Shown here: positions 22,755-33,738 of the stretch, piece after piece
Numbering within the stretch: position 1 is the first letter of the stretch
How the letters are laid out: every line of letters begins with the position of its first letter
Assembly: GCF_025602895.1 (NCBI RefSeq)
Contig: NW_026516367.1
Span: 18,249-82,248, forward strand
Direction: 5' to 3'
DNA length: 64,000 bases
Source: Polychytrium aggregatum
Lineage: Eukaryota > Chytridiomycota > Chytridiomycetes > Polychytriales
The notes under the pieces: generated by a model
What the model saw: only the letters and a program-made list of their open reading frames with translations
Told to the model about the DNA's origin: nothing
Databases searched by the model: none
Made by a program: the position numbers and the translations under genes

Positions 22755-24216
22755 CGTGGCCGACACTGCGGTTGGATTACGAGTGGAATACGAAAGCAGA
22801 CGAATCCTGGGAGCTTGGGCCAGACTTTTTCTCGACCCGACCCAAGCGGGCATTTATGTGCAGAGCCGTCGGGTGTTGGAGTTCCCGAAGCCGCTCAGGG
22901 CGTCTGGCCGGGCCGACCCGTTCGAGGCTTTGTGGGAAAAACAAGGAGAACACGCCACATAGAACATTCCGCCTCCTGGACGGGACTCGGCGCACGAAGC
23001 AGGACGAGTCCGCAAGTGTCACAAGCTCGGACTGCGGCAATGTCGCCCGAGGCCCATTGTCGTCAACTGAGCCACAATCGAAGCGCCGCGTTGAGCCTCG
23101 GGGGTGGCGGAGGGGTCCAGGAGATGAACGAGAGATTGTCAGACAGCCGAACAGCCTTGGCGTTGGCTGATGGCCCCGGCGGACAAGGGTCGAGGCCATG
23201 GGCCAAAGCCATTATGCGATTGGCCGCAGGGATCAGCATCAACGAGACCCCAAACACAGAAGCCGAGGCCCAAGTGGAAGGTTCCGCAGCGACAGACCGC
23301 CCGCGGACATGATCCCGAGCAGCGAACGAGGGCAGGCGGCGGTGCTGCACGGCATCGGACACTTGTCGAGCCCTTGGTGCGGCGGAGACAAGGGTCGGCC
23401 CTGGTGTTGACCTCGGTCGAATGTTCGCCCACAGCCCCATCGACGCCGGCAAGCAAGGACTCGGGACCATCGCCCTCATCTTTGAGCGCGGCGTCCACAG
23501 CGACCAACCAGGGTGGGGTCTCTGGGCGGGTGAGTGGCCACAGCGCGATTCATTTTGTTGAGCTTTGTTTCCAAATGCTCAACAGATACTCTGCGATCAT
23601 CAACTGAAGTGACATCGCCTCTTCCTCGTTAGTCATCATCCTCGGCAAAGAGAAAGGATCAGCGGCGGCAGTGGAGGAGCACAGCGGCGGGCTCTTATGT
23701 TTGCTGCAACGCTGTTCAACTCCCCCAGCCCGACAGGCCTGCATCGCCGTCGAGCGAGTGCTGTCGAGGCCCTGGTCGGATCTGCCTGCGGATATCGCTG
23801 ATGCCAGAGCGCAAACATCGCTGGGAGACCAGCGAGGCAGCTCGTTTGGAACAGGTAGCTTCGGAGCGGATCCGGATATGTTTGGTGTTTTGCTTCCTGG
23901 GGCAGAGCCGCTGGGGAAAGCCCATGGCCGAAGCGCGCTTCGAACAATCCGATTCGGCAGTGCCCCACACACGGAACAGGCCCTTCACAAGGCAATCTGT
24001 GTGGCGTCGGGCTGACACAGCGCTTTGGCCGAGCAAGCGGCGGGCTGTGCTGACACGCGTCGTGAGACGATCGCTGGGCTCCATTGCTTGTCCGAGCGGA
24101 AGAGCCCAAGGTCATAAAAGACGCTCGATGTTCGCTCGTTCGTTCGTTTGTTCGTTTGTTCGCTCGATCGTTCGTTCTCACTCCTCGTCCGGCTGTCTCC
24201 CGTATCCAACACCAGC
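22755..24216. promoter_or_regulatory. Shared divergent promoter region of two chitin deacetylase genes
   Basis: The two deacetylase paralogues are transcribed away from this 1.46-kb region, so it must contain both promoters. No gene is recognised inside. Its plus-strand end contains a TCGT/TTGT-type tetranucleotide run (24131-24178), 39 bp before the start codon of the right-hand gene. Operators were not identified. Confidence 0.5.
24131..24178. repeat. TCGT/TTGT tetranucleotide run upstream of a chitin deacetylase
   Basis: Imperfect cgtt/gttt tetramers in the immediate 5' leader of the downstream gene. Confidence 0.75.
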
Positions 24217-25894
24217 ATGCGTTCGCTCCTGATCTTCAGTGTGCTCGGCGCCGTCCAAACTGCTTATGGCCTCGGTTTCGACCTGAGCCACATCAACTTG
24301 GGCGGCTTCAAAATTATGGCCGCCGACTCCTCGACTCCCTCGGCCACCTCAAGCGCCGCGGCCACGGTCTCGACTGGCCAACCTGTCCTTCAGATCCCTC
24401 CTCCGATGCCTGCAAGTAAGTTGTATCCAGCATATATGCTCTGTGCATTCTGCCGGCGGTGACTCTGGCACTCCTCTTGACACTTCCCGATGTAAACCAT
24501 CGTTGTTTGACATCGACAGCGTGGCCGTCGGTCGACCAGTCCAAGTTCATCACGGGCGATCTCCTTAAAGATCCCCTCGTGCAGGAGTAAGCAACTTTGG
24601 GTCTCCGGCTCCGCCGCCCACGATCTGTTTTGCAGCTGTCGTCATGTGTCGCACACCGCCACAGATTTTTTCTGATCCCCAGTCGATGCTCGTTGCTTCA
24701 GAGCCCTGGCATATGTCGAGTCTGTCGTCCCGGCCTCGTTGCTGAATCTGCCTGTGTCGACCTACATCAAGGACTCGACGGTTCAGTACAAGTCGGATCG
24801 TAAGTGTCCTGGCCTCTGCGTCCGCACAAGTTGGCTCGATTCTGCCCACGTTGTTGTGAAGGCCGGCTCTATCGTCGGCGTGTTCTCAGCATTGCCTGAC
24901 TGAATCTCTCCATCCTGTCCATTTCTATCATCTCCATTACTGCCCACGCAACTTTTACTTGATAGCCACGGCCTACTGCTATTGGCCCTACAACCTCTGT
25001 GTTCGCTCGGCCCCGGGGAACGGCTACGAGGCTGATGTCTACACTTGCCCTCAGCCGGGAACCTGGGGTCTCGCCTTTGACGACGGGCCCACGATCGATC
25101 CTGTCTCTCACAATGACTCGATTGCCATCCGCACCCAGCTCGATGCCATGCACGTCAAGGGAACCTTCTTCATTGTCGGATCGAACGCCATCCAGAACCC
25201 CCAGATCATTCTCGATGAATACAACGACGGCCAGCAGATCGGCGTGCACACCTGGACACACCACCCTCTGACTGCCTGCACCAACGAGCAGATCGTGGCC
25301 GAGATCAAGTACACGGAGGCCATCATCTACAACGCCACTGGCCAGGTTCCCAACTTTTTCCGCCCTCCCTATGGCGACATCGACGATCGAGTGCGCGCCG
25401 TCCTCAACGCCCTCGGCTACACGATCACGATCTGGATCGAGGACGACACGGCCGCCGACCAGTCCTCGACTAGCGCTGCGCTTGCGACCAAGCTGATCAA
25501 TCAGGCGACGTCGACTTGGTTCCCAAACTCGTCAGTCAGCTTCGTCTCACTCAGCCACGACATTGACCCCTTCACCAGTGGTGTGGTTCTTGGCATCCTC
25601 GAGTATGTTCAGCAGCATCGATCCGAGATCAAGCTCAACATCGAGCCCGTCGGTACCTGTGTGAACAAGCCCTGGTACCGATCGGGCATCAGCGGCCTGC
25701 AAAATGCCACCACCACGACCGCCTCGGTATCTGCATCCCGCACCGGCACCTCAACCTTGACCAGCACCAATGCGGCGTCCCCAACCACAGCCGGATCAAA
25801 CCTCATGTCCGGTGCCTTGGCCACATCGGTGTATGCCACTCTTCCTCTTCTTGCATCCGCCACTCTTATCCTTGCGCTTGGCTTGGCCATGTGA
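24217..25894 (+). CDS. Chitin deacetylase-type polysaccharide deacetylase (GPI-anchored), second paralogue
   Basis: Four exons (24217-24415, 24520-24586, 24702-24799, 24966-25894) encode 430 residues. A signal peptide (MRSLLIFSVLGAVQTAYG) precedes a Ser/Thr-rich spacer and LQIPPPMPA, which is shared with the paralogue. The NodB domain keeps AFDDGP, HTWTHH, RPPYGD and LSHD, so the catalytic Asp and the metal-binding His are intact. The C-terminus is Thr/Ser-rich and ends in a hydrophobic stretch, again a likely GPI signal. Compared with the left paralogue, the catalytic core is nearly identical over long runs while both ends have diverged. A change from VWSKDD to IWIEDD lies in the core. Chitin-to-chitosan conversion at the wall is the expected role. 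Confidence 0.88.
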
Positions 25895-26615
25895 GGAATC
25901 AAGGGCCCCAAGGCGCATCCAGTTTGAATACAATTCTATCGAAGTGAGCGGCCTCGTGATGATCACGGCGATACTCCCGATGCGACCAGTGAGATGGCGG
26001 AACCTTTGAGTATGCCCAAAGGCTCATTCCATCGCAAGCGCTTCAGAGCCGCAGCATATGCCTTTCGCACATAGCTCTCTTGGCGCACAAAAAGGCTCCG
26101 CTTCCTCAGCAGCCGCTGTCAAGGAGAGCGAAACGCCATCCCAATCCACGCGAATGCATATTGCATGGATCACACATCACCGACAGCCGCCCCCGCTGCA
26201 TCACCCGAATGCCAGACGTATTTCGGCAGGACACATCCTCCCCATATGTTCTAGCCCTTATCCTCGCGGCAATGGCATTGTTGCCAGAGATGTCTTGGCT
26301 TGGCCAGGCGGATCTGCCCAAGACATCGCTTCAGAATCGTACTGCTGGAAGTAACCCAGCGGCGGTCTGCACCCGTTCATCCCACCCATCCGTGGTGACT
26401 ATCTGCCCTTTGTCGGTGCTGCATTTCTCTCTCCAGACACCGATACTCTCGGATCTGTCCTGAAGAACCTCTGCCGACTCGCACCTGAATCGCGCAAGGA
26501 CACGCACATCCACAGCTTGGTCAAAGTCGATTCACAAAGCCCAACATCGCCAAACGTGGGATCAGCAACATCCATCCGCCATCCCCCCCACTGCTGCATT
26601 GATTCCGGTGCTCAA
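25895..26615. other. Spacer between chitin deacetylase and a membrane protein gene
   Basis: Contains the deacetylase 3' untranslated region and the promoter of the next plus-strand gene. No repeat or RNA gene was seen. Confidence 0.45.
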
Positions 26616-27917
26616 ATGGCTCACTGGATGATTCCAGGATGCATCTGGACCTTTGCTCTCCAGCTCTCCTTTCTGCGCGACGCCTTTGCGAGCCCAGCCT
26701 TTGCTGCTGTCTATCACTTTGGCCAGCCCACCAGCGACTGCTCGGTCGCAAGCATCGCAGACTCCTTTGTCCTCTATTCTGAGCCATTGCTGCGGACCAT
26801 CATCAACAGCAGCATCGATGCGCTCTGCGATCTCGACAACCAGACATGCCTCTACATCCCACAGCTTTCGCGGCTCCCCGTGCGGATCCAGTGTCTCTGG
26901 GCGCTCTCGCAGTTCGAGACGGGCTGGGATTACTCCTACGACACAAGCGTCTACTACGAGTCAACCAGCGCATCGGCCATCGACCCCTTGGACTTTTTCG
27001 CTGGCCGCATGGTCATCCAAGGCGAGCCAACCGGCCTCTGTCGGCACGGAAGCATATGCATGCTCAACAGCTCGGCCGTGCTGGCTCCGAGTCTCCAGTG
27101 CTTGGGAGGCTGCTCCCTTGCCAATTGCACCGGCTGTAGCATCGAGGCCACCTTTGACTTGGATCGTCCGCAGGTCTGCAGCGAATGCACTCCTCCGCAC
27201 GCATCGGTTCACACACATGTCGACACAACCACGCAGTCGTTTTACATTGCTGTGCTTCATGCTTTCGAGTCCTCGCCTGGCCAGCTTGAGAACTCAATCT
27301 CGACCTCGACCTCAACCTCAACCTCCCCCGCCAGTGGGACATTGGATTCGCCCCCCGGATTCCTTCCGTCCGCGCTGACACCTGATCTGACGGAGAACAT
27401 CGACACTCTCCCGGCATCCACTCCTGTGCTGTTCTCCAGCTTTGTGTCGTCTGCGCCAGAGGAGCTCCGACTGACCAACTCCACTGGCGACAGCGATATA
27501 GCAGGCGGCTCCTTCTCGAATGACTGGAACAGTCCCACAACGGCGCAGGGCCAAGGGAGCATTCGCATTCCTTCCGTCGCCGTGATGATAACGCTGCCGT
27601 CGACGGTGGTGGTGCTCTCGGTGATCATGTATCTGCTCTATCGCAGGCTGATCAAGCGGCCCATTGACGACGAGATGAACTCGGATAGCCAGCACGGCGC
27701 GCCCAGATCCGGCCCTTCGGAAAGTACTCTTTGCTCTCCATCTCAGCGAGCATCCCAGCACCAGCCTCAACACCAACAGCAACACAACCCGGGCCAACAC
27801 CGGGGATCTCGCTTCGAATCCCACCCGGAAGCTCGAGACCGGATGAGACAGTCATCCGTGCGGCCATCGACGGCAGAATCATTGACTGGGCGGACAACGC
27901 AAGTGGCGCCCATGTGA
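26616..27917 (+). CDS. Single-pass type I membrane protein with Cys-rich ectodomain, unknown function
   Basis: A single exon of 433 residues. Translation is placed at the ATG giving MAHWMIPGCIWTFALQLSF, which begins a good signal peptide; upstream in-frame codons are not ATG. Residues about 30-210 form an ectodomain rich in Cys with N-glycosylation sequons (NSS, NQT, NCT), including CSLANCTGC. A Ser/Thr-rich stalk includes an STSTST run. A transmembrane helix (VAVMITLPSTVVVLSVIMYLLY) is followed by basic residues. The cytosolic tail of about 80 residues is Ser/Gln/His-rich. The architecture suits a wall-stress sensor or surface receptor, but no named domain was recognised. Confidence 0.65.
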   Translation: MAHWMIPGCIWTFALQLSFLRDAFASPAFAAVYHFGQPTSDCSVASIADSFVLYSEPLLRTIINSSIDALCDLDNQTCLYIPQLSRLPVRIQCLWALSQFETGWDYSYDTSVYYESTSASAIDPLDFFAGRMVIQGEPTGLCRHGSICMLNSSAVLAPSLQCLGGCSLANCTGCSIEATFDLDRPQVCSECTPPHASVHTHVDTTTQSFYIAVLHAFESSPGQLENSISTSTSTSTSPASGTLDSPPGFLPSALTPDLTENIDTLPASTPVLFSSFVSSAPEELRLTNSTGDSDIAGGSFSNDWNSPTTAQGQGSIRIPSVAVMITLPSTVVVLSVIMYLLYRRLIKRPIDDEMNSDSQHGAPRSGPSESTLCSPSQRASQHQPQHQQQHNPGQHRGSRFESHPEARDRMRQSSVRPSTAESLTGRTTQVAPM

Positions 27918-28603
27918 ATGTGAATACGTAGAGCCACAGTCCGATCCTGGCTCCGTGCCCCCAAAGTATTGAGTCGAGTTTCCCAAACAGCCGAAGACAC
28001 CAAAATCAAATCGAGTGCGCGCTCCAAATTGGCATCGTCGTCGGACAGCCGAGTTTGCATGACTGTGGCGATGGTGGAAATTGTGGTGAATGCGACAATA
28101 CCCAAGCCGTTGTGGTCGTTGTCGGTGTCCTCACGGGATACGCCGCAGCTTGCATATCGAGGATCGCACCGTTGTTTCGCAAGAAATAAAGTTCTGGAAC
28201 CAATGGTGCTCAGTGGGATCTCCATCATCGCTGCGCATGTGTGCCTTCTAGTGCCAGTGAGAATGTGAGGGAGACAGCAATGACAAGAGCATCATCAAAT
28301 GGTGTAGACGGTTCGGTCTATTGAGAGCTCTCGGATGACTGCAATACAACCAGAGGATAAGCGGCCCGGTGGTGGCCGAATGCGAGCCGGCGTACTTCTG
28401 CCGAGACCGACCATGTTTGTATAGTCACAGGGTCGCGAGCGCGAGAGAGTGGGGGTGGAAGTAAGTACTCGATAAAGCCCACATCAATGACCAGCGACTG
28501 TGCTGCATCGAGGGCTGGACTGGACTGGGCTGGGCTGGACTGGGCTGGACTGGACTGGACGAGGCAGCAGTAATGTTATCGTGGCTGCCGGGTGTGGGGT
28601 TGC
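27918..28603. other. Gene-free spacer with CTGGA/CTGGG repeat
   Basis: Between convergent genes. A run of ctggactggg-type pentamers at 28513-28560 lies just 3' of the SH3 gene. No coding signal was found. Confidence 0.5.
28513..28560. repeat. CTGGA/CTGGG pentanucleotide tandem repeat
   Basis: About ten alternating CTGGA and CTGGG pentamers lie downstream of the SH3 gene stop codon. Confidence 0.8.
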
Positions 28604-30011
28604 TCAGCGACGATATGGGAGCTTGGGAGGACCCGAACTGCCGCGATGCTCCTTGCGGCAGTACGTCACCGGGAAGAGCCCCTCTTTGCCTCGGCAGCGT
28701 CCTTCACACCAGTTTTCGTCGACTACATTTCAAAGACAGCAGAATGGATGTGAATGTGAGGGCAAGAATAGCATTCCGTCGTCAGTCGAAGAAGACTCGC
28801 AATCGATGCAATCGATGCAATCGGCGCCATGCACAGGGAGAGCAAATCCTCATGTCGCATGTCGCATGTCGCATGTCGCATGTCGCATGTCGCATGTCGC
28901 TCGTTCGCAGACCAAGACCATAGAGCGCGGTGCAACGGAACGCATATGGCCGTGAGCGCCTACCTTCTTCGATCACTTCGATCACATCGCCCTCCCGGAA
29001 CGACAGATCGCCCGGCTCGTCCGAGATAAACTCACTGATGCCGACATAGTAAAAGTCAAACTTGGACGATTCGGGCTCGATGCTGGGCCGGCTGATGGTG
29101 GTTGGGCTGGTCAGGGTCGACGAGCGGCGAACGGGGCTGGGCTCGCTGTTCTTGCGGGTGATGCTGCTGGCAGCCCCGCTCGTCATTGTGCCCAGCTTTT
29201 TGAGGCCGCGAGTGGCTGCACCGCCGACCTGCGATCCAAAGGCACCCAGCTTGCCGCCGGACGAGGTTGAGGCCGACGAGCCCTGGCGCGACCGCTGCTG
29301 CTGCTGCTGCTGGTAGTCGTCGGCTTGGTCGTCCTCGTCGTTGGCGCTGTTCGGGGGCCGGTGGCCTCGGCCATAGTTGGTGCCCTTGAGCAGGCCGCGG
29401 ATACCGTTCTTGCGGGTTGGATCGTCGTAGTAGGTGTTGCCGATGCCGCGGGCGGCAGACTCGAGATTGGGCCCGAGGGCAGCTGACACCGGGTCGAACT
29501 TTTCGAGATTCAGGGCATTGCTGATGGTATCTGGTTGTGGGGAGGAAGAGAATGGGGCATTTGAGCAACAGGGGCATGGGGTGGACGATGCTGCGGTCGA
29601 TCGGTGGCAGCAGCGACGGCGACGCAGTATTTGATGCGGTATATGGCACAGAGACAAAAGGTATGCGAGGGGATAACGGGATGGGGACTCTGGGCGTCGT
29701 CGTGCACCGGCATCCTGCTCGCCACCCCAGGACAGACAAGATAATGGGCGGAATAGACCCAGGGGGAAGGCCGAACTCGGCCAGGAGCAGGCGACGGATA
29801 GACCCTTCGGGGACGATGGTCAGTGCAAGCAGACTCCTAGCGACCATCAGCAAAACAGTGCCCTACCAAAGTCGTCGTTGCCGATCCACGTCTGCTCTCG
29901 CAGCACGACCAGGTTGGTGATCAGCGTATCGAGCAGATAGCTGCGATAGGCCTTCTCGCTATCCGAGAGCGACTGCGCGATCTCTTCGGTCAGGAATCCA
30001 GGGTCAGACAT
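28604..30011 (-). CDS. SH3-domain protein, Lsb1/Pin3-like actin-associated
   Basis: Three exons on the minus strand (30011-29867, 29530-28964, 28722-28604) encode 276 residues. The N-terminus has RSYLLDTLITNLVVLREQ and GNDDFDTISNAL, which matches the N-terminal helical segment of yeast Lsb1/Pin3 in pattern. The middle is Gln/Ser-rich (YQQQQQQRSRQ) with many Ser and basic residues. The SH3 domain is split by the last intron: YYVGISEFISDEPGDLSF and GDVIEVIEE continue as VDENWCEGRCRGKEGLFP and VTYC, giving the ALYDY-like, W and P-Y surfaces. Such proteins bind the Las17/WASP Pro-rich region at cortical actin patches. The final intron carries a seven-copy TCGCATG repeat. Confidence 0.8.
28851..28899. 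repeat. 7-bp tandem repeat (catgtcg) x7 inside an intron
   Basis: Seven perfect catgtcg copies lie within the last intron (28723-28963) of the SH3 gene. Confidence 0.9.
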
Positions 30012-30457
30012 GGGGGGGGGGTCGAGGGCCGGAAGTGAGAGTATCGAATGCGAGGGGGTAGTGCAGGAGATGCCAGCAAGCACGGCGATGAAGGGAGGGA
30101 GTATGGGTTCCGTCGAGGGGCAGATGTATCGGTGGGAAGGATGGGAAGGCCAAGACCGAAAGGCGCGACCAAAGCGGCGGCGATGCCAAGGAACCGCCGC
30201 TGCTGTGCAAACCTGACCGCAGACAAGCAGGATCCCAAGCCAGGAGACTGCATTCGCGGCCTCGGGCTTTCGGCACGCAGGCGGGAATGCATGGTACCAA
30301 TGCACCCCTCAGCGAGCGCTGGATGACAGCAGCCACGACGTAGCTGCGACAAAGCCGCGATGGTGCACTAGAAAGAGATGCCCAGATGGTCTGCAACAAA
30401 AGCCTGTATTCCACATCGGGATGTGCGGGGTCTATCAGATACAGCCGATGCAGACGC
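30012..30457. other. Spacer between two minus-strand genes
   Basis: The promoter of the SH3 gene and the 3' region of the ZIP transporter gene. A G run lies at 30012-30020. No gene is seen. Confidence 0.45.
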
Positions 30458-31570
30458 TCAGAGCTCGCTGTGACCGTGGTGATGGTGGTGATCGTGGTGG
30501 TGGTCGTGGTGGTGGTCGCCGTGGAAGTGCAGGTGGCCGCCCTCCATCAGCACGCTGACGGATTCGAGGGCAACGAAGCAGACGAGCATGCCGACAAAGA
30601 GAGAGATGGTCGTCCGCTCCTTGCCAGCATAGCGGAGGGCCGTCGGGAGCAGCTCGTGCAGAGAGATGCAGGCCATGATGCCACCTACCGCCGCCAGGCA
30701 GCAGCTCAGCACCTCGGGCGAAAGCAAGTCCTTGAGGAGGTATCCCCCGACGACGACGCCCAGAGGCTCGGCCAGGCCGTTGAGCAGCGTCATGACCAGA
30801 ACCTTCCAGACGGAGCCCGTCGCAACATACAGCGGGATGGCGACGGCCATGCCCTCGGGAATGTTGTGCAGCATGATGGCGAGGGCCAGTTGGATGCCCA
30901 GGCGGATGTCAGAGAGGGTCGAGAGGTAGACGCCCAGGCCCTCGGGCAGGTTATGCAGGGCGAGGGCCGCAAAGGTGACAAACGAGGTTCGGAAGAGCTC
31001 CTTGCGGCCCTTGGCGGAACTGATGTCGACATGGCCCGGCTGGGATGGAGCAGCAGATGATTTCTTTGAGTCATCGGTGCGGGTCTTGGCATCGGTGTGG
31101 TCGGGTCCGTGGTCGGGTCCGTGGTCGTGGGCGTGGTCGTGGGCGTCTTCGGGGAAAAGATACATCTCCAAGAACAGGAACAGTCCAACGCCAACAAAGA
31201 ACCAGATCATCGTTGTGCGGGCACCCAGGGCCTCGACCGACTCGGGAACAAGATCGACAAAGGTCATGTAGAGCATCACGCCGGCCGAGAAGGACTGCAG
31301 AACGCCGAGCAGGGTCGAGGTCGACTTTGCTGTTCCGGAGACGCCGATGCAGGCGCCGAGGACGACGGCGACGATGCCACCGACAAAGGTGCCGAGACTG
31401 GCCAGGAAAGCGAGGGCAAAGGCTCTGTAGTGCGGGTCGGTGACGAAGATGCTGAGGAAGGAGGGCAGGCCGCTTGACCCGGAGGAGCACGAGCCGTGGT
31501 TGTGATCGTGGTCGTGGTCATGACCGGCGGGAGGATGCGAGCAGGTGCCGGGGGCGTTGAGGATGTCCAT
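30458..31570 (-). CDS. ZIP-family zinc/metal transporter
   Basis: An intronless gene of 370 residues with about eight hydrophobic segments. Helices 4 and 5 carry the ZIP signature in the forms ALHNLPEGLGVYL and MLHNIPEGMAVAI, whose His, Asn and Glu residues form the binuclear metal site. Helix 1-2 has SLGTFVGGIVAVVLGA. Helix 3 has SFSAGVMLYMTFVDLVPES. His/Asp-rich metal-sensing stretches occur at the N-terminus (HDHDHDHNH), in the variable loop between helices 3 and 4 and at the C-terminus. The pattern is closest to the ZRT3/ZupT-type branch. Yeast Zrt3 releases zinc from the vacuole, but localisation here is open. It diverges from nicotianamine synthase across 977 bp. Confidence 0.88.
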   Translation of the reverse strand: MDILNAPGTCSHPPAGHDHDHDHNHGSCSSGSSGLPSFLSIFVTDPHYRAFALAFLASLGTFVGGIVAVVLGACIGVSGTAKSTSTLLGVLQSFSAGVMLYMTFVDLVPESVEALGARTTMIWFFVGVGLFLFLEMYLFPEDAHDHAHDHGPDHGPDHTDAKTRTDDSKKSSAAPSQPGHVDISSAKGRKELFRTSFVTFAALALHNLPEGLGVYLSTLSDIRLGIQLALAIMLHNIPEGMAVAIPLYVATGSVWKVLVMTLLNGLAEPLGVVVGGYLLKDLLSPEVLSCCLAAVGGIMACISLHELLPTALRYAGKERTTISLFVGMLVCFVALESVSVLMEGGHLHFHGDHHHDHHHDHHHHHGHSEL

Positions 31571-32547
31571 CGCTGCTGATGGGCTTGAGCCTGGGCTTGA
31601 ACTTGGGCTTGGGCTTGGGCTTGTGCTTGTGCCTGGGCTTGGGCTGCACGATCAATTCCAGAAAGAACCGACGCGGTGAAGCGCAACGAAACGACCAAAA
31701 CGACCAAACGACGGGGGCGGAGGCGATTGGCTGGCGCGATTGGCTCGAGTGCGGGTCGATCCAGGCGGCTGCACTGCCACAGGGCAGCCAAAGCAACAAA
31801 GCCATCGGATCGATACTGGCCGAGCAATACCACCGACATCATCAGCCGGGCGACACCACCACCATCAGTCGGGCGCTGCTGCCGATATCGCTGTTCGGTC
31901 TCGAGACAAGCAACACCGTCGCCCCCGCCGTGTCCGGAGCGGCTCCCCTCGTTCTCCCGCCGGCCATTGGCTGCTGCTGCCGACATGCCTGGCGCGCGGT
32001 CGTGGCTGGGCCAATTCTCGGGCCTGCGATTGGCCAAGGGTCGCTCTTGCGTCCGCCAACAAGTCTGCCGTCGACAGATCCATTGATAGCGACTGGGGAC
32101 ATTTCCCTTTGCAGGCATAGGCCAGAGTGCACGGAGGTCAGACAGGCCCTGGTCCATCAGCCGGCAATGCGGGGGAAGACTGTTGCACGCCTGTATCGCA
32201 CTCGCCCATCAGCCCATCAGTCAAAATAACGGCATCGGACTCCATCGCATCATGGTCCCCCGGTGTTGGGCCGCGATCGTCCGCACAGTCGCTCGGCCGA
32301 CTTATCCGTCCGCAGCTCGTCTGGGCCGCTCTTGCTCCTCCTCTGCTCTTCTGCAACCGCCGGGGCCATTGGCCGTTCAAAGTCGCCGCGTCTCCCTGGC
32401 ACTCTATACCCGCTTGCTCGTGCTTGCGACATCTCGCACCGCCCGCGATCCAGCAACCTCCGGAGGCCTCGCCAATCACACCCGTCGCCTTGCTCTCTTC
32501 TTGCTCTGCAGCTGTCCAATCTCCCACCACTCGCCCGGCCTTGGAAC
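31571..32547. promoter_or_regulatory. Divergent intergenic region between ZIP transporter and nicotianamine synthase
   Basis: The two flanking genes are transcribed away from each other, so this stretch holds both promoters. A GGGCTT/GTGCTT hexamer run at 31581-31647 lies in the 5' leader of the ZIP gene. No zinc-responsive element could be assigned with confidence. Confidence 0.5.
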
Positions 32548-33738
32548 ATGTCGCCTATCGCGTCCAGACCAAGTCTCCGTCGACAAGGCCTCGGAACCAA
32601 CTGCCCAGATGCCGTCGAGCAAGACTCCCACCTGCGCCGTCGCCTGATCTTCCTCCACCAGCAGCTCGCAAAGTACCGCCCCGATGAGCTGCATCCGTCG
32701 CCCGAGATCAACGCCCTGTTCTCGGAGCTCGTCGGCCTCTGCATCCAGCCGCACCCCGCTGCCCTGACCAACGAGCTCCTGGAGTCGCCCGAGCTGCGCG
32801 ACGTCCTCCAGGCTCTCCGCAAGATCGCCTCGAACGGCGAATTCTGCATGGAGCAGTACTGGACAGCCCGCCTCGCCCGGCCCTCCGAGCCGACCTCCGA
32901 GCCCTCCGAGCCAACCTCCGAGGCCGTCCGCGCCTTTCCTTACTACCAGAACTATGTCGATCTAACCAGGATGGAGCTCCATGCCGTGGCCGCCTGCGCC
33001 GCCTCCGAGTGCGAGCCCATCTCCCGGATCGCCTTCCTGGGTTCGGGTCCGCTGCCGCTCTCCGCCATCGTTCTGGCCGGCATGGCCGGTCGCTTCCCCT
33101 TTCTGTTCAGCCCAGGTCTTGTCGTCGACTGCGTCGACATTAGTCCGGAGGCCACCGAGCTCGCCTCGCGCATCATCGACCAGACCTGTCCATGCTCGGA
33201 CGACGGCTCGGCGGACAGCCCCCTGGTCCAGGCCGTCAATGCGTGCGCCACCAAGGTTCCCCTCGATGGATACGACCTCATCCACGTCGCTGCTCTCGTC
33301 GGTAAGCAGGCTGGCGACGGTGATTTGGGGGGGGGAGGCGGGTGTCTGCTGGCGGCTGAATCTGTGCCGAGGGCTGTGACGGCACCAGTGCGATGCACGA
33401 ACCGGCTGCTGGTGCATCATACCACTATCGGTGGTGTGGTCTTTGTCGACTGTGTTTGTCGAATGGCTCTTGCCGCCTGCTGAACTCACTGCCCCCGATA
33501 TGCTGCTGCAGGCGATAACCGCAAGGCCAAAGTCCAGGTCCTGAACAGGATCGCCGTTGACGCCGGCCCAGACACCATCGTCGTCATCCGGAGTGCCGAT
33601 GGGCTGAGACGCATTCTCTATCCGACGGTCGATGCCGACATGGTCCGCGAGGCCGGGTTGGTGCTGCTCGGGACGTTCATTCCGCACGGCGATGTGGTCA
33701 ACAGCGTCATTGTCGCCAAGCGACCTGGCTTGGCCTGA
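32548..33738 (+). CDS. NAS: Nicotianamine synthase
   Basis: Two exons (32548-33301, 33512-33738) encode 326 residues, close to the usual plant and fungal length. Diagnostic segments are FPYYQNYVDLTRMELHAV, IAFLGSGPLPLSAIVLA (the Rossmann-like SAM loop), VVDCVDISPEATELA, YDLIHVAALVG at the intron, and after it TIVVIRSADGLRRILYP and GDVVNSVIVAKR. These match the NAS family in order and spacing. NAS condenses three aminopropyl units of S-adenosylmethionine into nicotianamine, a chelator of Fe, Zn, Cu and Ni. The in-frame ATG at 32548 is the nearest start before the conserved region. The open frame continues upstream, so a longer N-terminus is possible. It lies head to head with a ZIP transporter. 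Confidence 0.88.

Noticed and set aside
28851-28899. Possible CRISPR-like array.
   Set aside because: The 7-bp units are directly abutting with no spacers and lie in a fungal intron; it is a simple tandem repeat.
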